A stretch of DNA of 10,433 nt from Actinomycetota bacterium (GTDB lineage Bacteria; Actinomycetota; Acidimicrobiia; Acidimicrobiales; JAFATL01), in assembly GCA_019243975.1 (NCBI GenBank), contig JAFATL010000537.1, positions 1 through 10,433 on the forward strand, given 5' to 3'. The notes under the pieces are model-generated. The model saw only the letters and a list, made by a program, of their open reading frames with translations, ran no database searches and was not told where the DNA came from. Position numbers and translations under genes: made by a program. Shown piece after piece: positions 1-6,778 of the stretch; the stretch's first letter is position 1, and each line of letters begins with the position of its first letter.

Positions 1-1002
1 GGCCTTGTCGACGATCGCCGGCGCGGTGGCGAGGATCTCGTGCACCCGCTCGGCTGACGCCACTGCCCGCTGCGCCTGGGCGATCAGCATGCCGAGCATG
101 CGCAGCGGCCAGATCAGCAGCGCCACGTAGACGTTGAACGCCAGCAGTTCGCCGATGGTGAGGTGGCCCTGGACCACCTGGTGGCCGCCGTACCAAAGGA
201 CGGCGATCATGCCGACGGTGGGGAAGAAGTCGATGATCGGGTTGAACGACGCCCGAATGCTGGCCGCTTTCACGGCCCGGTCGTAGACGCGGCCGGCGCG
301 ATCGCGCAGGCGCGACGACTGCAGCGTCTCAGCGCCGAAACCCTTGATCACGCGAATGCCGGTGACCGTCTCCTCCACCACGGTGGCGACGCCGGCCAGC
401 TCCTGCTGCAGCTCCATCGACACCGGGTGCACCGAAGACGAGAACCGCTTGGCCGCCACGTTGACGAGCGGCAGCGTTCCCAACGCGAGCAGGGCGAGGC
501 CCGCGTTCATCTTGAGCAGGATGATCGCCACCAACAGCACGGTGAGGAAGTTGGACACCGTGATGGGGATCAGCACGACGAAACCCTGGATCTGCTGCAG
601 GTCGGTGGCGGCGCGCGACATGAGCTGGCCCGTCTGCGACTGGTCGTGGAACGCGAAGTGCAGACGCTGCAGGTGGGCGAACAACCGCTGGCGCAGCTCG
701 GTCTCGGTGCGCCACGCCGTGCCGAACGCGAGGTAGCGGCGCACCCCGACGCACAGCGCCGACACCATGCCGACGCCGACGATGATCAGCGACCACATCA
801 GCAGCGCGTGCGTGCCGTGGTGCTTGGGCGTGATGCCGCGGTCGATTGCCTCCCGCACGAGCGTGGGCACCGACACCTTGCACAGCGTCCACACCAGGCC
901 GGCGATGACACCGACGATGACTTGGCCCTTGTGCGGCTTGGTCGCCTCGAGGATCAGTCGCCAGCCGGACCGGCGCGACTGATCAGGCGTGGAAGGCGGC
1001 AT
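1..1002 (-). CDS. ABC exporter, N-terminal transmembrane domain (partial, runs off left edge)
   Basis: Reads leftward from ATG at 1002; 334 codons are open to the edge, so the C-terminal ATPase domain lies outside the window. The visible part is the six-helix membrane domain of a type I (MsbA/MdlB-like) ABC exporter, normally a dimer that moves lipids, drugs or peptides out of the cell. Helices are predicted near residues 27-48, 66-86, 140-162, 164-182, 255-271 and 283-306. Family hallmarks seen are TGQLMSRAATDL (124-135), before helix 3, and VEETVTGIRVIKGFGAE (209-225), the long cytoplasmic stretch before helix 5. There is no Shine-Dalgarno sequence; a TAAACT hexamer ends 7 nt before the ATG, so translation is probably leaderless. 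No alternative ATG, GTG or TTG lies in frame back to the protease stop at 1069. The substrate cannot be inferred. Confidence 0.93.
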   Translation of the reverse strand, partial: MPPSTPDQSRRSGWRLILEATKPHKGQVIVGVIAGLVWTLCKVSVPTLVREAIDRGITPKHHGTHALLMWSLIIVGVGMVSALCVGVRRYLAFGTAWRTETELRQRLFAHLQRLHFAFHDQSQTGQLMSRAATDLQQIQGFVVLIPITVSNFLTVLLVAIILLKMNAGLALLALGTLPLVNVAAKRFSSSVHPVSMELQQELAGVATVVEETVTGIRVIKGFGAETLQSSRLRDRAGRVYDRAVKAASIRASFNPIIDFFPTVGMIAVLWYGGHQVVQGHLTIGELLAFNVYVALLIWPLRMLGMLIAQAQRAVASAERVHEILATAPAIVDKA

Positions 1003-1009
1003 CGACTGC

Positions 1010-1015
1010 AGTTTA
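1010..1015 (-). promoter_or_regulatory. Candidate -10 box of a leaderless promoter for the ABC exporter
   Basis: TAAACT on the minus strand matches the actinobacterial TANNNT -10 consensus. Seven nucleotides (GCAGTCG) separate it from the ATG at 1002, the spacing that puts the transcription start on the A of the start codon. The gene lacks a Shine-Dalgarno sequence, which supports leaderless initiation. No good -35 is visible; that region is occupied by a palindrome. Confidence 0.45.
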
Positions 1016-1023
1016 CCGGGGGG

Positions 1024-1041
1024 ACGAGAACCGGTTCTCGT
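1024..1041. promoter_or_regulatory. 18-bp perfect palindrome, candidate operator
   Basis: ACGAGAACCGGTTCTCGT is a perfect inverted repeat with no central spacer. It lies 21 nt upstream of the exporter ATG, over the position expected for the -35 element of the candidate leaderless promoter. Lack of a loop and of a T-run argues against a terminator; position and symmetry suggest a site for a dimeric repressor (TetR- or MarR-like). No regulator gene is visible in the window. Confidence 0.5.
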
Positions 1042-1045
1042 TGAT

Positions 1046-1060
1046 TTCGCCGGAGGCGAA
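1046..1060 (-). terminator. Small hairpin just after the protease stop, weak terminator candidate
   Basis: TTCGCC and GGCGAA form a 6-bp stem around a 3-nt loop, 8 nt downstream of the protease stop codon. No T-tract follows on the minus strand, so an intrinsic terminator is doubtful. It may only attenuate transcription or protect the protease mRNA end. Confidence 0.2.
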
Positions 1061-1068
1061 CAGCGGAA

Positions 1069-2061
1069 TTAACACGTGTGCACGGCGCGGTTCGCGTTGA
1101 TGCGACCGGGCGACGCGGCCGTGAGGTGGTCGGCCGTGTTCTTGATGCAGTTGAGGATCTGCCAGTTGCGTAGACCCTTCGACGCCAGCAGGGCCGCCTC
1201 GCCGGAGACGAACGGCGCGGCCATCGACGTCCCCGCCATGTAGTCGTAGCCCGCGCTCGGCGAGCAGACCGTGGCCGGCTTGCTGCGCAGGAAGGTCGAC
1301 ACGATGTCGTCCTCGCAGAACACCAGGCCCGAACCGCCCGGCGCGGTCACGAAGTTGGACGAATTGGCGCCACCGTTCGAGAAGTACGACGGCGTGTCGT
1401 TGCGGTCGGTCGCGCCCACACAGATCACGTGAGCCTCGGCCGCCGGTTCCGCACACAGCGGAGCCGACTGGTTGCCGGCGGCCACCACGATCACCGCGCC
1501 GGCGGACCAGGCCTGGTCGATGGCGCGGTGCAGGTCGTCGTTCTCGCCCAGCACGGTGCCGACCGTGCCCAGCACGGTGTCCTCGCCCAGCGAAAGGCTG
1601 ATCACGTTGGCGTGGTGGGCGGTGGCGTAGCGGATGCCGGCGGTGATGCGGTCGCTGTCGCCCTCGCCATTGGCGTCGAGCACGCGCACCGGCAGGATCT
1701 TGGCCCTCGGGGCCACGCCCGCCCCGCCCTGCCCGTTGCCCGCGATCGCGGCCGCTATGCCCGCCACGTGGGTGCCGTGGCCGTGGGCGTCCTGGGGCGT
1801 GTTGTCGTTGTCGACGAAGTCATGACCAGTCGGCAGCACGTTGGCGGCCAGATCGGGGTGGCCCAGGTCGACGCCGGTGTCGAGGATGGCGATGACCGCC
1901 CCCGCGCCCTGCGTGACGCTCCACGCCTGGGGAGCCTGCACCTTGTCGAGACCCCACTGCAGCGGGCGCAGCGGGTCGCCCGCCGCCGGGCTGGGCGGGG
2001 CGAACACCGCCAGGCACGCCAGTGCCGCTGCCGCCGCCAGCACCACCGTCGAACGTCGCAA
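1069..2061 (-). CDS. Secreted subtilisin-family (S8) serine protease
   Basis: 330 residues. An N-terminal signal peptide (basic MRR, hydrophobic residues 5-20, cleavage probably near AAG-D 26-29) directs export. The peptidase S8 catalytic triad is complete: Asp61 in AILDTGVDLGHPD, His95 in GHGTHVAG and Ser279 in GTSMAAP, with oxyanion Asn197 in VVAAGN. The catalytic fold starts almost at once after the signal peptide (WGLDKVQAPQAW, 36-47), so there is no room for the usual I9 propeptide, and there is no C-terminal membrane anchor as in mycosins. The mature part has six cysteines (203, 214, 249, 266, 305 and the final residue 330), enough for three disulfides. It starts at TTG with a GGGAGG ribosome site 8 nt upstream. 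The preceding small gene ends 17 nt before the start, suggesting cotranscription. The natural substrate is unknown. Confidence 0.93.
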   Translation of the reverse strand: MRRSTVVLAAAAALACLAVFAPPSPAAGDPLRPLQWGLDKVQAPQAWSVTQGAGAVIAILDTGVDLGHPDLAANVLPTGHDFVDNDNTPQDAHGHGTHVAGIAAAIAGNGQGGAGVAPRAKILPVRVLDANGEGDSDRITAGIRYATAHHANVISLSLGEDTVLGTVGTVLGENDDLHRAIDQAWSAGAVIVVAAGNQSAPLCAEPAAEAHVICVGATDRNDTPSYFSNGGANSSNFVTAPGGSGLVFCEDDIVSTFLRSKPATVCSPSAGYDYMAGTSMAAPFVSGEAALLASKGLRNWQILNCIKNTADHLTAASPGRINANRAVHTC

Positions 2062-2069
2062 AACCCCAG

Positions 2070-2075
2070 CCTCCC
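2070..2075 (-). promoter_or_regulatory. Shine-Dalgarno site fixing the TTG start of the S8 protease
   Basis: GGGAGG on the minus strand sits 8 nt before TTG at 2061. It decides the non-ATG start, which leads directly into a good signal peptide (MRRSTVVLAA). Confidence 0.65.
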
Positions 2076-2078
2076 GAT

Positions 2079-2318
2079 CTACGGAGCTACGCCGAACAGC
2101 TCCTCCCCCATGAGTTCGGCAGCCGCCCGTACGGAACCTTCTTCCGGATCCCCCACGAACAGGGCGAGCCGGGCGCCCAGACCGGCCGCCTGGGCCGCCC
2201 GGGCCAGGGCGCCGGCGTCGGGATCGACCAGCACGACCGCAACCCCGGTGGCCAACAGGTCCGCAAGAGGCGTTGCGGCCCCCGCGATGACCGCGAACCC
2301 GGTCTTCTCGTCACCCAC
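2079..2318 (-). CDS. Small hypothetical protein, Rossmann-like alternation
   Basis: 79 residues if read from GTG at 2318. I do not recognise a family. The protein has a strand-glycine-helix pattern (GFAVIAGAATPLADLLA), then a second strand ending in acidic residues (VAVVLVDPD), then LALFVGDPEEGS and a helix. This looks like half of a Rossmann-type nucleotide fold but is too short for a full enzyme. Codon use is GC-rich at third positions like its neighbours, and it ends 17 nt before the protease start, which supports a real cotranscribed gene. The frame stays open to an ATG at 2426, but that extension is arginine-rich, looks non-coding and would overlap the divergent gene. No clear Shine-Dalgarno precedes the GTG, so the start is uncertain. 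Confidence 0.5.
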   Translation of the reverse strand: MGDEKTGFAVIAGAATPLADLLATGVAVVLVDPDAGALARAAQAAGLGARLALFVGDPEEGSVRAAAELMGEELFGVAP

Positions 2319-2411
2319 CCCCGCAGCTTGGCCCGGCCCTAGGGACCTGCGCTTCAAGCTTGACGCTCTGCGTGCCGATTGAGCAGGCAGGAAGCGTCCT
2401 CGGAGGGAACG
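2319..2411. promoter_or_regulatory. Divergent intergenic region
   Basis: About 93 nt separate the leftward small gene from the rightward YhaN-like gene, so promoters for both are expected here. On the plus strand a TTGACG at 2360-2365 resembles a -35 box, but no convincing -10 follows at 16-18 nt. No clear leftward promoter was found. Confidence 0.3.
2402..2406 (+). promoter_or_regulatory. Shine-Dalgarno site fixing the TTG start of the YhaN-like gene
   Basis: GGAGG is 5 nt upstream of TTG at 2412. This favours 2412 over the in-frame TTG at 2379, which has no such site, and gives a protein beginning MRFEHLAVRT, typical of SMC/RecF-like N-termini. Confidence 0.6.
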
Positions 2412-4823
2412 TTGCGGTTCGAACATCTAGCGGTGCGCACGGACGACGAAGAGCTGGGCATGGAGTTCCATGACCGCCTGACGATCGTCAGTGGGCTGGG
2501 CCATGCGGAACGGCGGGAGATGGTCGACCTTCTGCTGAACTCCCTGACCGGCGGCCGCCGGGAGACGAGCGTGCTGCGCTACGTCGACGGCACCGGTCGG
2601 GTGGTGCTGGCCGAGGCGCACGACGGCAAGGTCGTCTTCACGTTCGAAGACGGCACGCCCGCGCCTGACCCGCTGGCGCCCTTGGGCCTCGACCTGGCCG
2701 GCCTGCGCCGCATCAGCCACGTGCGGGGTACCGACATGGACCGGCTGGCCGCGACCACGAGCGGCCCCGTGCCGCCCGAGCTGGACGAGGCGCGCCGCAT
2801 GCTGAGCGAGCTCCGCGAGCAGCTCGAGGTGGCCGACGACGCCCAGCGCGAGCTCGAGGCCCTCCGCTACCAGCTGGCCGGCGTCGACGAGCAGCTGCGC
2901 GACGTCACCGCCGGCGCCCCCCGGCGCCAGTTCGCCCGCCTCGTGCTGCAGCTGCAGCAGGTGCGTTCAGAGGCCGCCCTCGCCGGCGAGCAGGCAGGCC
3001 TGGCCGCCGCCGATGTGGAGCTGCTCTCGGTCGCCCGCGACGTCCGCGCCCTGGCCGGTCGCTGGGAGGGCGCGGTTGCGCAGGCCGAGGAGGCCCGGGC
3101 CAAGTTCGGCACGCGCGCCCGCCTCGACGCCGAGGAGCTGGCCCACGCTGCCACCATGCCCGACCACGTCCCGGTCGAGCTCCCCGGCCTGGCCGCCGAG
3201 CTGGCCATGGCCGAGAGCATCCGCGGCGAGCTGGAGGCCCAGCTCCCGGCGCCGACGACCAGCAAGAAGCAGAAGAAGCCGTCGCATCCCGCCGTCCCCC
3301 AGCTGGCTCGCGCCGATCAGGACACCCTGTGGCGGGCGGCCCGGGCGGTCGAGGTGGCCGACGAGCGCGTCAACGAAGCGTCGCTCGCCCTCGGCGGTCT
3401 CGACGGCGGCGCCGGCATCACCCCGGCGATCGTGCAAGAGCTCGACGACGCCCACGACGAGCTGGAGCGTGCCGAGGAGTCGGTGTGGAAGGGCATGGAC
3501 CTGGCCCGCAAGGCCGCGGTGGTCGCCGCCTTCCTGACCGTGCTGTGCCTGGTGATCCTGCTCATGGGTTGGGGCCCGAGCGTGCGCGGCATCCCCGTCG
3601 TCCCCCTGCTCGCCGGCGTGGCAGTCGCCGGCACCGGCGGCCTCGTCGCATGGCTGCGCACGGCGCCTCGCCGACGCGTCGCCGCGGCCAAGGCCCGTGA
3701 GGTCGCCGCCCTCGAGGCGGCGGGCGTACCGACGTACCTCGCGTTCCAGATGCGCCGCATCGACCCGACGCTCGACCGCAACGCCGCCCAGGCTCTGGAG
3801 AACGCGCTGGCCGACCAGAAGCGAGCTCAGTCCCGCTGGGACGCGCTGTCGGGTGGCGAGATCACGGCCGCCGCCGCCCTCGCCGTCGAGGACGAGGTGC
3901 GGGCCCAGTCCGCCGCGCTGCGCGCCATCGAAGGCGACACGTCCGACGAACTCCGGCGGCGCCTGGTCGACGAGGCCGAGCCGGCCGTGGACCGGGCCCG
4001 CAAGGCCGTGCTGGCGGTGTGCGCGCCGTTCGGCGTGACCGACACCGACCACGCCATGGAGGAGGTCGAGGCCGCGGTCGAGCTGGCCAAGACCGCCCGC
4101 ATGCAGACCACCCTCGAGACTGTCGAGGCGGCCGAGCGGGAGGCGACCGCCGCACTCGCAGCCGTGCTCGAGCCGCTCGGGTACGTCGAGCCGACGCCCC
4201 TCGACATGCGCGTGCGCGCCTTCGAGTCGGCCGCGGTCGAGGCCGACGCTCGACAGACGGCGCGCGCCCACGCCCGTCCCGCCGAGCAGGTCGAGGCCGA
4301 CCTGGTGCGACTGGAGGCCGAGGTGCGGCTGCAGGCGCAGCCGGGTTGGGCCATGACGGCGACGCCGGCCGACGTCGAGGAGCCCAACATCGACGACCTG
4401 CAGCGCCAGCGCACCGACCTGTACGGCGCATGTTCGGCGGCGGAGGCCCGCATCCCCGATGTGCAGCGCCTGCGGGATCGGGCCGACACTCTCGAGCGCC
4501 GCGTCGAGGTGCTGGAGACCGAGATCGGGCTGGCGTCGAGCCGGGGCCAGGCCGATCCCGAGCTGGTCGAGCAGCACCTGCTCGGTCGCCTCGCCATCGC
4601 CCGCCGGGCCGGCGGCTTCGAGTCGCTGCCGCTGCTGCTCGACGAACCGTTCGACGCGGCCAGCGACACGCGCGTCGACGCGTTGCTCGACATGATCGAC
4701 CGCCTGTCCGATCGCGTGCAGCTGATCTTCCTCACCGACGACAGCCGCGTCGTCGGCTGGGCCCGGGCCCGCCGCAGCAACAACAGCTTCTCGCTGCTCG
4801 AGCCGACGCCCGAGACCGTTTAG
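2412..4823 (+). CDS. SMC/YhaN-like coiled-coil protein with central membrane hairpin and degenerate Walker A
   Basis: 803 residues from TTG 2412. The ends resemble the split ATPase head of SMC/Rad50/YhaN proteins and the middle is coiled coil. The N-terminus (MRFEHLAVRT, then FHDRLTIVSGLG) has the strand leading into a P-loop, but the loop reads GLGHAERRE (28-36) and lacks the GK(S/T) that binds ATP phosphates. The C-terminus keeps a Walker B, LPLLLDEPFD (739-748), preceded by a weak signature-like SSRGQ (709-713) and followed by a D-loop-like AASD. Long Ala/Glu/Arg-rich heptads fill about 124-280, 300-365, 420-540 and 550-710. Two hydrophobic segments (about 369-386 and 394-415) interrupt the coiled coil and should anchor it in the membrane, as in YhaN-type proteins. 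Its stop overlaps that of the convergent FtsH-like gene. Loss of ATPase activity is inferred, and the cellular role is unknown. Confidence 0.85.
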   Translation: MRFEHLAVRTDDEELGMEFHDRLTIVSGLGHAERREMVDLLLNSLTGGRRETSVLRYVDGTGRVVLAEAHDGKVVFTFEDGTPAPDPLAPLGLDLAGLRRISHVRGTDMDRLAATTSGPVPPELDEARRMLSELREQLEVADDAQRELEALRYQLAGVDEQLRDVTAGAPRRQFARLVLQLQQVRSEAALAGEQAGLAAADVELLSVARDVRALAGRWEGAVAQAEEARAKFGTRARLDAEELAHAATMPDHVPVELPGLAAELAMAESIRGELEAQLPAPTTSKKQKKPSHPAVPQLARADQDTLWRAARAVEVADERVNEASLALGGLDGGAGITPAIVQELDDAHDELERAEESVWKGMDLARKAAVVAAFLTVLCLVILLMGWGPSVRGIPVVPLLAGVAVAGTGGLVAWLRTAPRRRVAAAKAREVAALEAAGVPTYLAFQMRRIDPTLDRNAAQALENALADQKRAQSRWDALSGGEITAAAALAVEDEVRAQSAALRAIEGDTSDELRRRLVDEAEPAVDRARKAVLAVCAPFGVTDTDHAMEEVEAAVELAKTARMQTTLETVEAAEREATAALAAVLEPLGYVEPTPLDMRVRAFESAAVEADARQTARAHARPAEQVEADLVRLEAEVRLQAQPGWAMTATPADVEEPNIDDLQRQRTDLYGACSAAEARIPDVQRLRDRADTLERRVEVLETEIGLASSRGQADPELVEQHLLGRLAIARRAGGFESLPLLLDEPFDAASDTRVDALLDMIDRLSDRVQLIFLTDDSRVVGWARARRSNNSFSLLEPTPETV

Positions 4824-6613
4824 CTGCTGGGACGCAAGTCCAGGATCTGGCCGCGGACTTCGCGTTCCGCGGCGTAGATGACGTCGAGGATCTCGCCGGC
4901 GATGAGCTCGTCACGCTCGAGGAGCGCGTCGCGCAGGGCTTCGACGATGTGACGGTTGTCGCCGAGCAGCTGCTCGACGCGCGCCTTGTTCTCCACGAGG
5001 ATCGCCTCGATGCGCTCGCGGCCCTCGTCGGTGGCGACGACCTTGGCGGTGAGGTTGGCCGGGCCACCGGTCTGCACCGCCTCGTAGGACAGCAGCGAGC
5101 CGGCCATGCCGAGCGAGCCAACCATCATGGCGGCCGCGTTCGTCGCCGCCGCCAGGTCGGCCGAGGGACCCGTCGTCGTCTCGCCGAAGAACAGCTCCTC
5201 GGCCACCAACCCGCCGAGGGAGATCTGGATATGCGCCTCGATCTCGGCCTGCGTGCGCAGGAAGCGCTCCTCCGTCTCAGAGTGGCCCATGAGCCCCAGG
5301 GACTCGGCCCGCTTGATGATCGACAGCACGTCGAGCTTGCGGGTGGTGCCGGCCAGGTAGGCGATGGCGGCGTGGCCCGACTCGTGGGTGGCGATCGTGC
5401 GCCGCTCGGCCTCGGTGTACTCGACGGGCTGACCGAGCCCGATCTCCTCGGTGAGCTTGGCCCGCTGGATGTCGCGCCACGCCATGCTCTCGGCGCCCCG
5501 CCGCAGCGCCCACACCAGCGCCTCGTCGAGGACGTGCTCGATCATCACGGGCGAGTAGCCCGACGTCTGCGCGGCCAGGCTGTTGCGGCGGTCCTCGTCG
5601 TCGAGCTCGGGCTCGTGCGCCTTCTTGTCGAGGTAGTAATCGATGATCTCGCGCCGGCCCGTGCGGCTGGGCAGGTCGAAGAACACCGAGCGGTCGAAGC
5701 GACCGGGACGCAGCAACGCGGGGTCGAGGTCCTTGGCCCGGTTGGTCGCGCCGATCACGAGGATGTTGGCCTGGTGGGGCTTGGGCTTGCGCAGTTGGCG
5801 CTGCGCCGGCAGCCACCGGTTGAGCCCGTCGATGAACCAGCCGTAGACGCGCATGCCGCGCGTGGGCTGGTCGAACGACTGCAACTGGATCAGCAGCTCG
5901 TTGACGACACCGCTGATGCCTTCGCGGTTGGTCGACGCACCCATGCCGGCGCGCGCCGCGCCGATGGCGTCGATCTCCTCGATGAAGCCGATGGCACCGC
6001 CTTCGCGCCGGGCGTAGGCGCGCAGGGCCTTGAAGTACGAACGGATCTTGCGGTTGGTCTGGCCGTAGTACATCGACTGGAACGCCGACGACGACACGAA
6101 GAGGAACGGCACACCGGCTTCACGCGCCATGGCCTTGGCCATGTAGGTCTTGCCGGTGCCGGGCGGGCCTTCGAACAGGATGGCGCGGCGGGGCGTGCCG
6201 CCCATGCGCTCCTTGAACGTCTTGTGGGCGAGGAACAGGTTGAGCGTCTTGACGACCTCGTCGACGACGACGTCGGCGCCCTTCACGTCCTCGAGCGAGA
6301 TGTCGATCTCACTGGGCCGGTACAGCACGTGCGGCGAGCGACCCATGCCGAGCATCGGGCCGAGGAACGCGACTGCCATCAGCAGGATGAGCGCGATGCC
6401 GGGCAAGAACGGCATGAGGCTGGAGGACACGTGCGGCATGCCGAGGCGCACCGGGTTGCCGGCCAGCTGCCGGGCGCACCACCACAGCACGGCGAGCAAG
6501 CCGATCATCATCAGCTTGTGCACGCGGGCCCGCCGGGCCCGCTCCCGCGCCGCGGCCACATCCGCCGCCGCCTGCATCACCGTCGTGCCCCCCAGCATCT
6601 TGAGCTCGGCCAT
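4820..6613 (-). CDS. Divergent FtsH-like membrane AAA+ zinc metalloprotease
   Basis: 597 residues. FtsH proteases extract and degrade membrane and cytosolic proteins as ATP-driven hexamers. Seen here: two helices (about 32-52 and 69-89) with a loop of only about 16 residues, where classic FtsH has a larger extracytoplasmic domain; Walker A GPPGTGKT (149-156); a Walker B-like FIEEID (210-215); the second region of homology GATNRAKDLDPALLRPGRFD (288-307) with arginine-finger residues; zinc motif HESGH (410-414); and GPSADLAAAT, whose Asp486 should be the third zinc ligand. Oddities are Glu212 replacing the Walker B Asp of FIDEID, YYG in place of the pore FVG, and an extra stretch near 251-282 before the sensor-1 strand. 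The start is ATG 6613 with AAAGGA 7 nt upstream; an in-frame ATG at 6646 would add 11 residues but lacks a ribosome site. It is probably a second, specialised FtsH paralogue, so I do not use the ftsH symbol. Confidence 0.92.
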   Translation of the reverse strand: MAELKMLGGTTVMQAAADVAAARERARRARVHKLMMIGLLAVLWWCARQLAGNPVRLGMPHVSSSLMPFLPGIALILLMAVAFLGPMLGMGRSPHVLYRPSEIDISLEDVKGADVVVDEVVKTLNLFLAHKTFKERMGGTPRRAILFEGPPGTGKTYMAKAMAREAGVPFLFVSSSAFQSMYYGQTNRKIRSYFKALRAYARREGGAIGFIEEIDAIGAARAGMGASTNREGISGVVNELLIQLQSFDQPTRGMRVYGWFIDGLNRWLPAQRQLRKPKPHQANILVIGATNRAKDLDPALLRPGRFDRSVFFDLPSRTGRREIIDYYLDKKAHEPELDDEDRRNSLAAQTSGYSPVMIEHVLDEALVWALRRGAESMAWRDIQRAKLTEEIGLGQPVEYTEAERRTIATHESGHAAIAYLAGTTRKLDVLSIIKRAESLGLMGHSETEERFLRTQAEIEAHIQISLGGLVAEELFFGETTTGPSADLAAATNAAAMMVGSLGMAGSLLSYEAVQTGGPANLTAKVVATDEGRERIEAILVENKARVEQLLGDNRHIVEALRDALLERDELIAGEILDVIYAAEREVRGQILDLRPSS

Positions 6614-6620
6614 CGCCCAT

Positions 6621-6626
6621 TCCTTT
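6621..6626 (-). promoter_or_regulatory. Shine-Dalgarno site selecting the FtsH-like start
   Basis: AAAGGA on the minus strand, 7 nt before ATG at 6613. It favours this start over the upstream in-frame ATG at 6646. Confidence 0.65.
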
Positions 6627-6739
6627 CTGGCACTGCGCTGGTTCACGTTCAGTGGTGAGGCCTATCTTCGCTCACTCTCCGTGGCTTTCCTGCCTAGGGC
6701 CAGGCACGGCAGCGGCGGGCGCGAAACATGTCCGGAATG

Positions 6740-6756
6740 CCGACCTCGCCGGTCGG
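6740..6756 (-). terminator. Hairpin downstream of the flavin reductase gene, weak terminator candidate
   Basis: CCGACC and GGTCGG form a 6-bp GC-rich stem with a 5-nt loop, 22 nt past the flavin reductase stop. Little T-richness follows on the minus strand, so termination may be weak or of the U-tract-less kind common in actinobacteria. Confidence 0.3.
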
Positions 6757-6778
6757 GCGAACGAGCGCTATGCCCGGT

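Larger units (their letters stand above)
6614..6778. other. Intergenic region before the FtsH-like gene
   Basis: These 165 nt carry no convincing gene. They hold the FtsH-like ribosome site near the left end and a hairpin near the right end. I found no strong TANNNT/-35 pair reading leftward, so the FtsH-like promoter is not located. Confidence 0.5.

Noticed and set aside
163..1044. Plus-strand open frame of 293 codons opposite the ABC exporter
   Set aside because: His/Arg/Asp-rich shadow; the minus strand encodes an unmistakable ABC membrane domain.
2360..2365. TTGACG as a -35 box for the YhaN-like gene
   Set aside because: No acceptable -10 hexamer at 16-18 nt, so it is not called as a promoter.
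2967..4577. Minus-strand open frame of 536 codons opposite the YhaN-like gene
   Set aside because: Low-complexity Gly/Leu/Arg/His composition and no motifs. The plus strand carries a coherent coiled-coil protein with Walker B.
4019..6658. Very long plus-strand open frame (879 codons) across the YhaN-like 3' end and the FtsH-like gene
   Set aside because: Product is rich in Arg, Ala, His and Gly without domains. It is antisense to a gene with full FtsH motifs, a GC-rich codon artefact.
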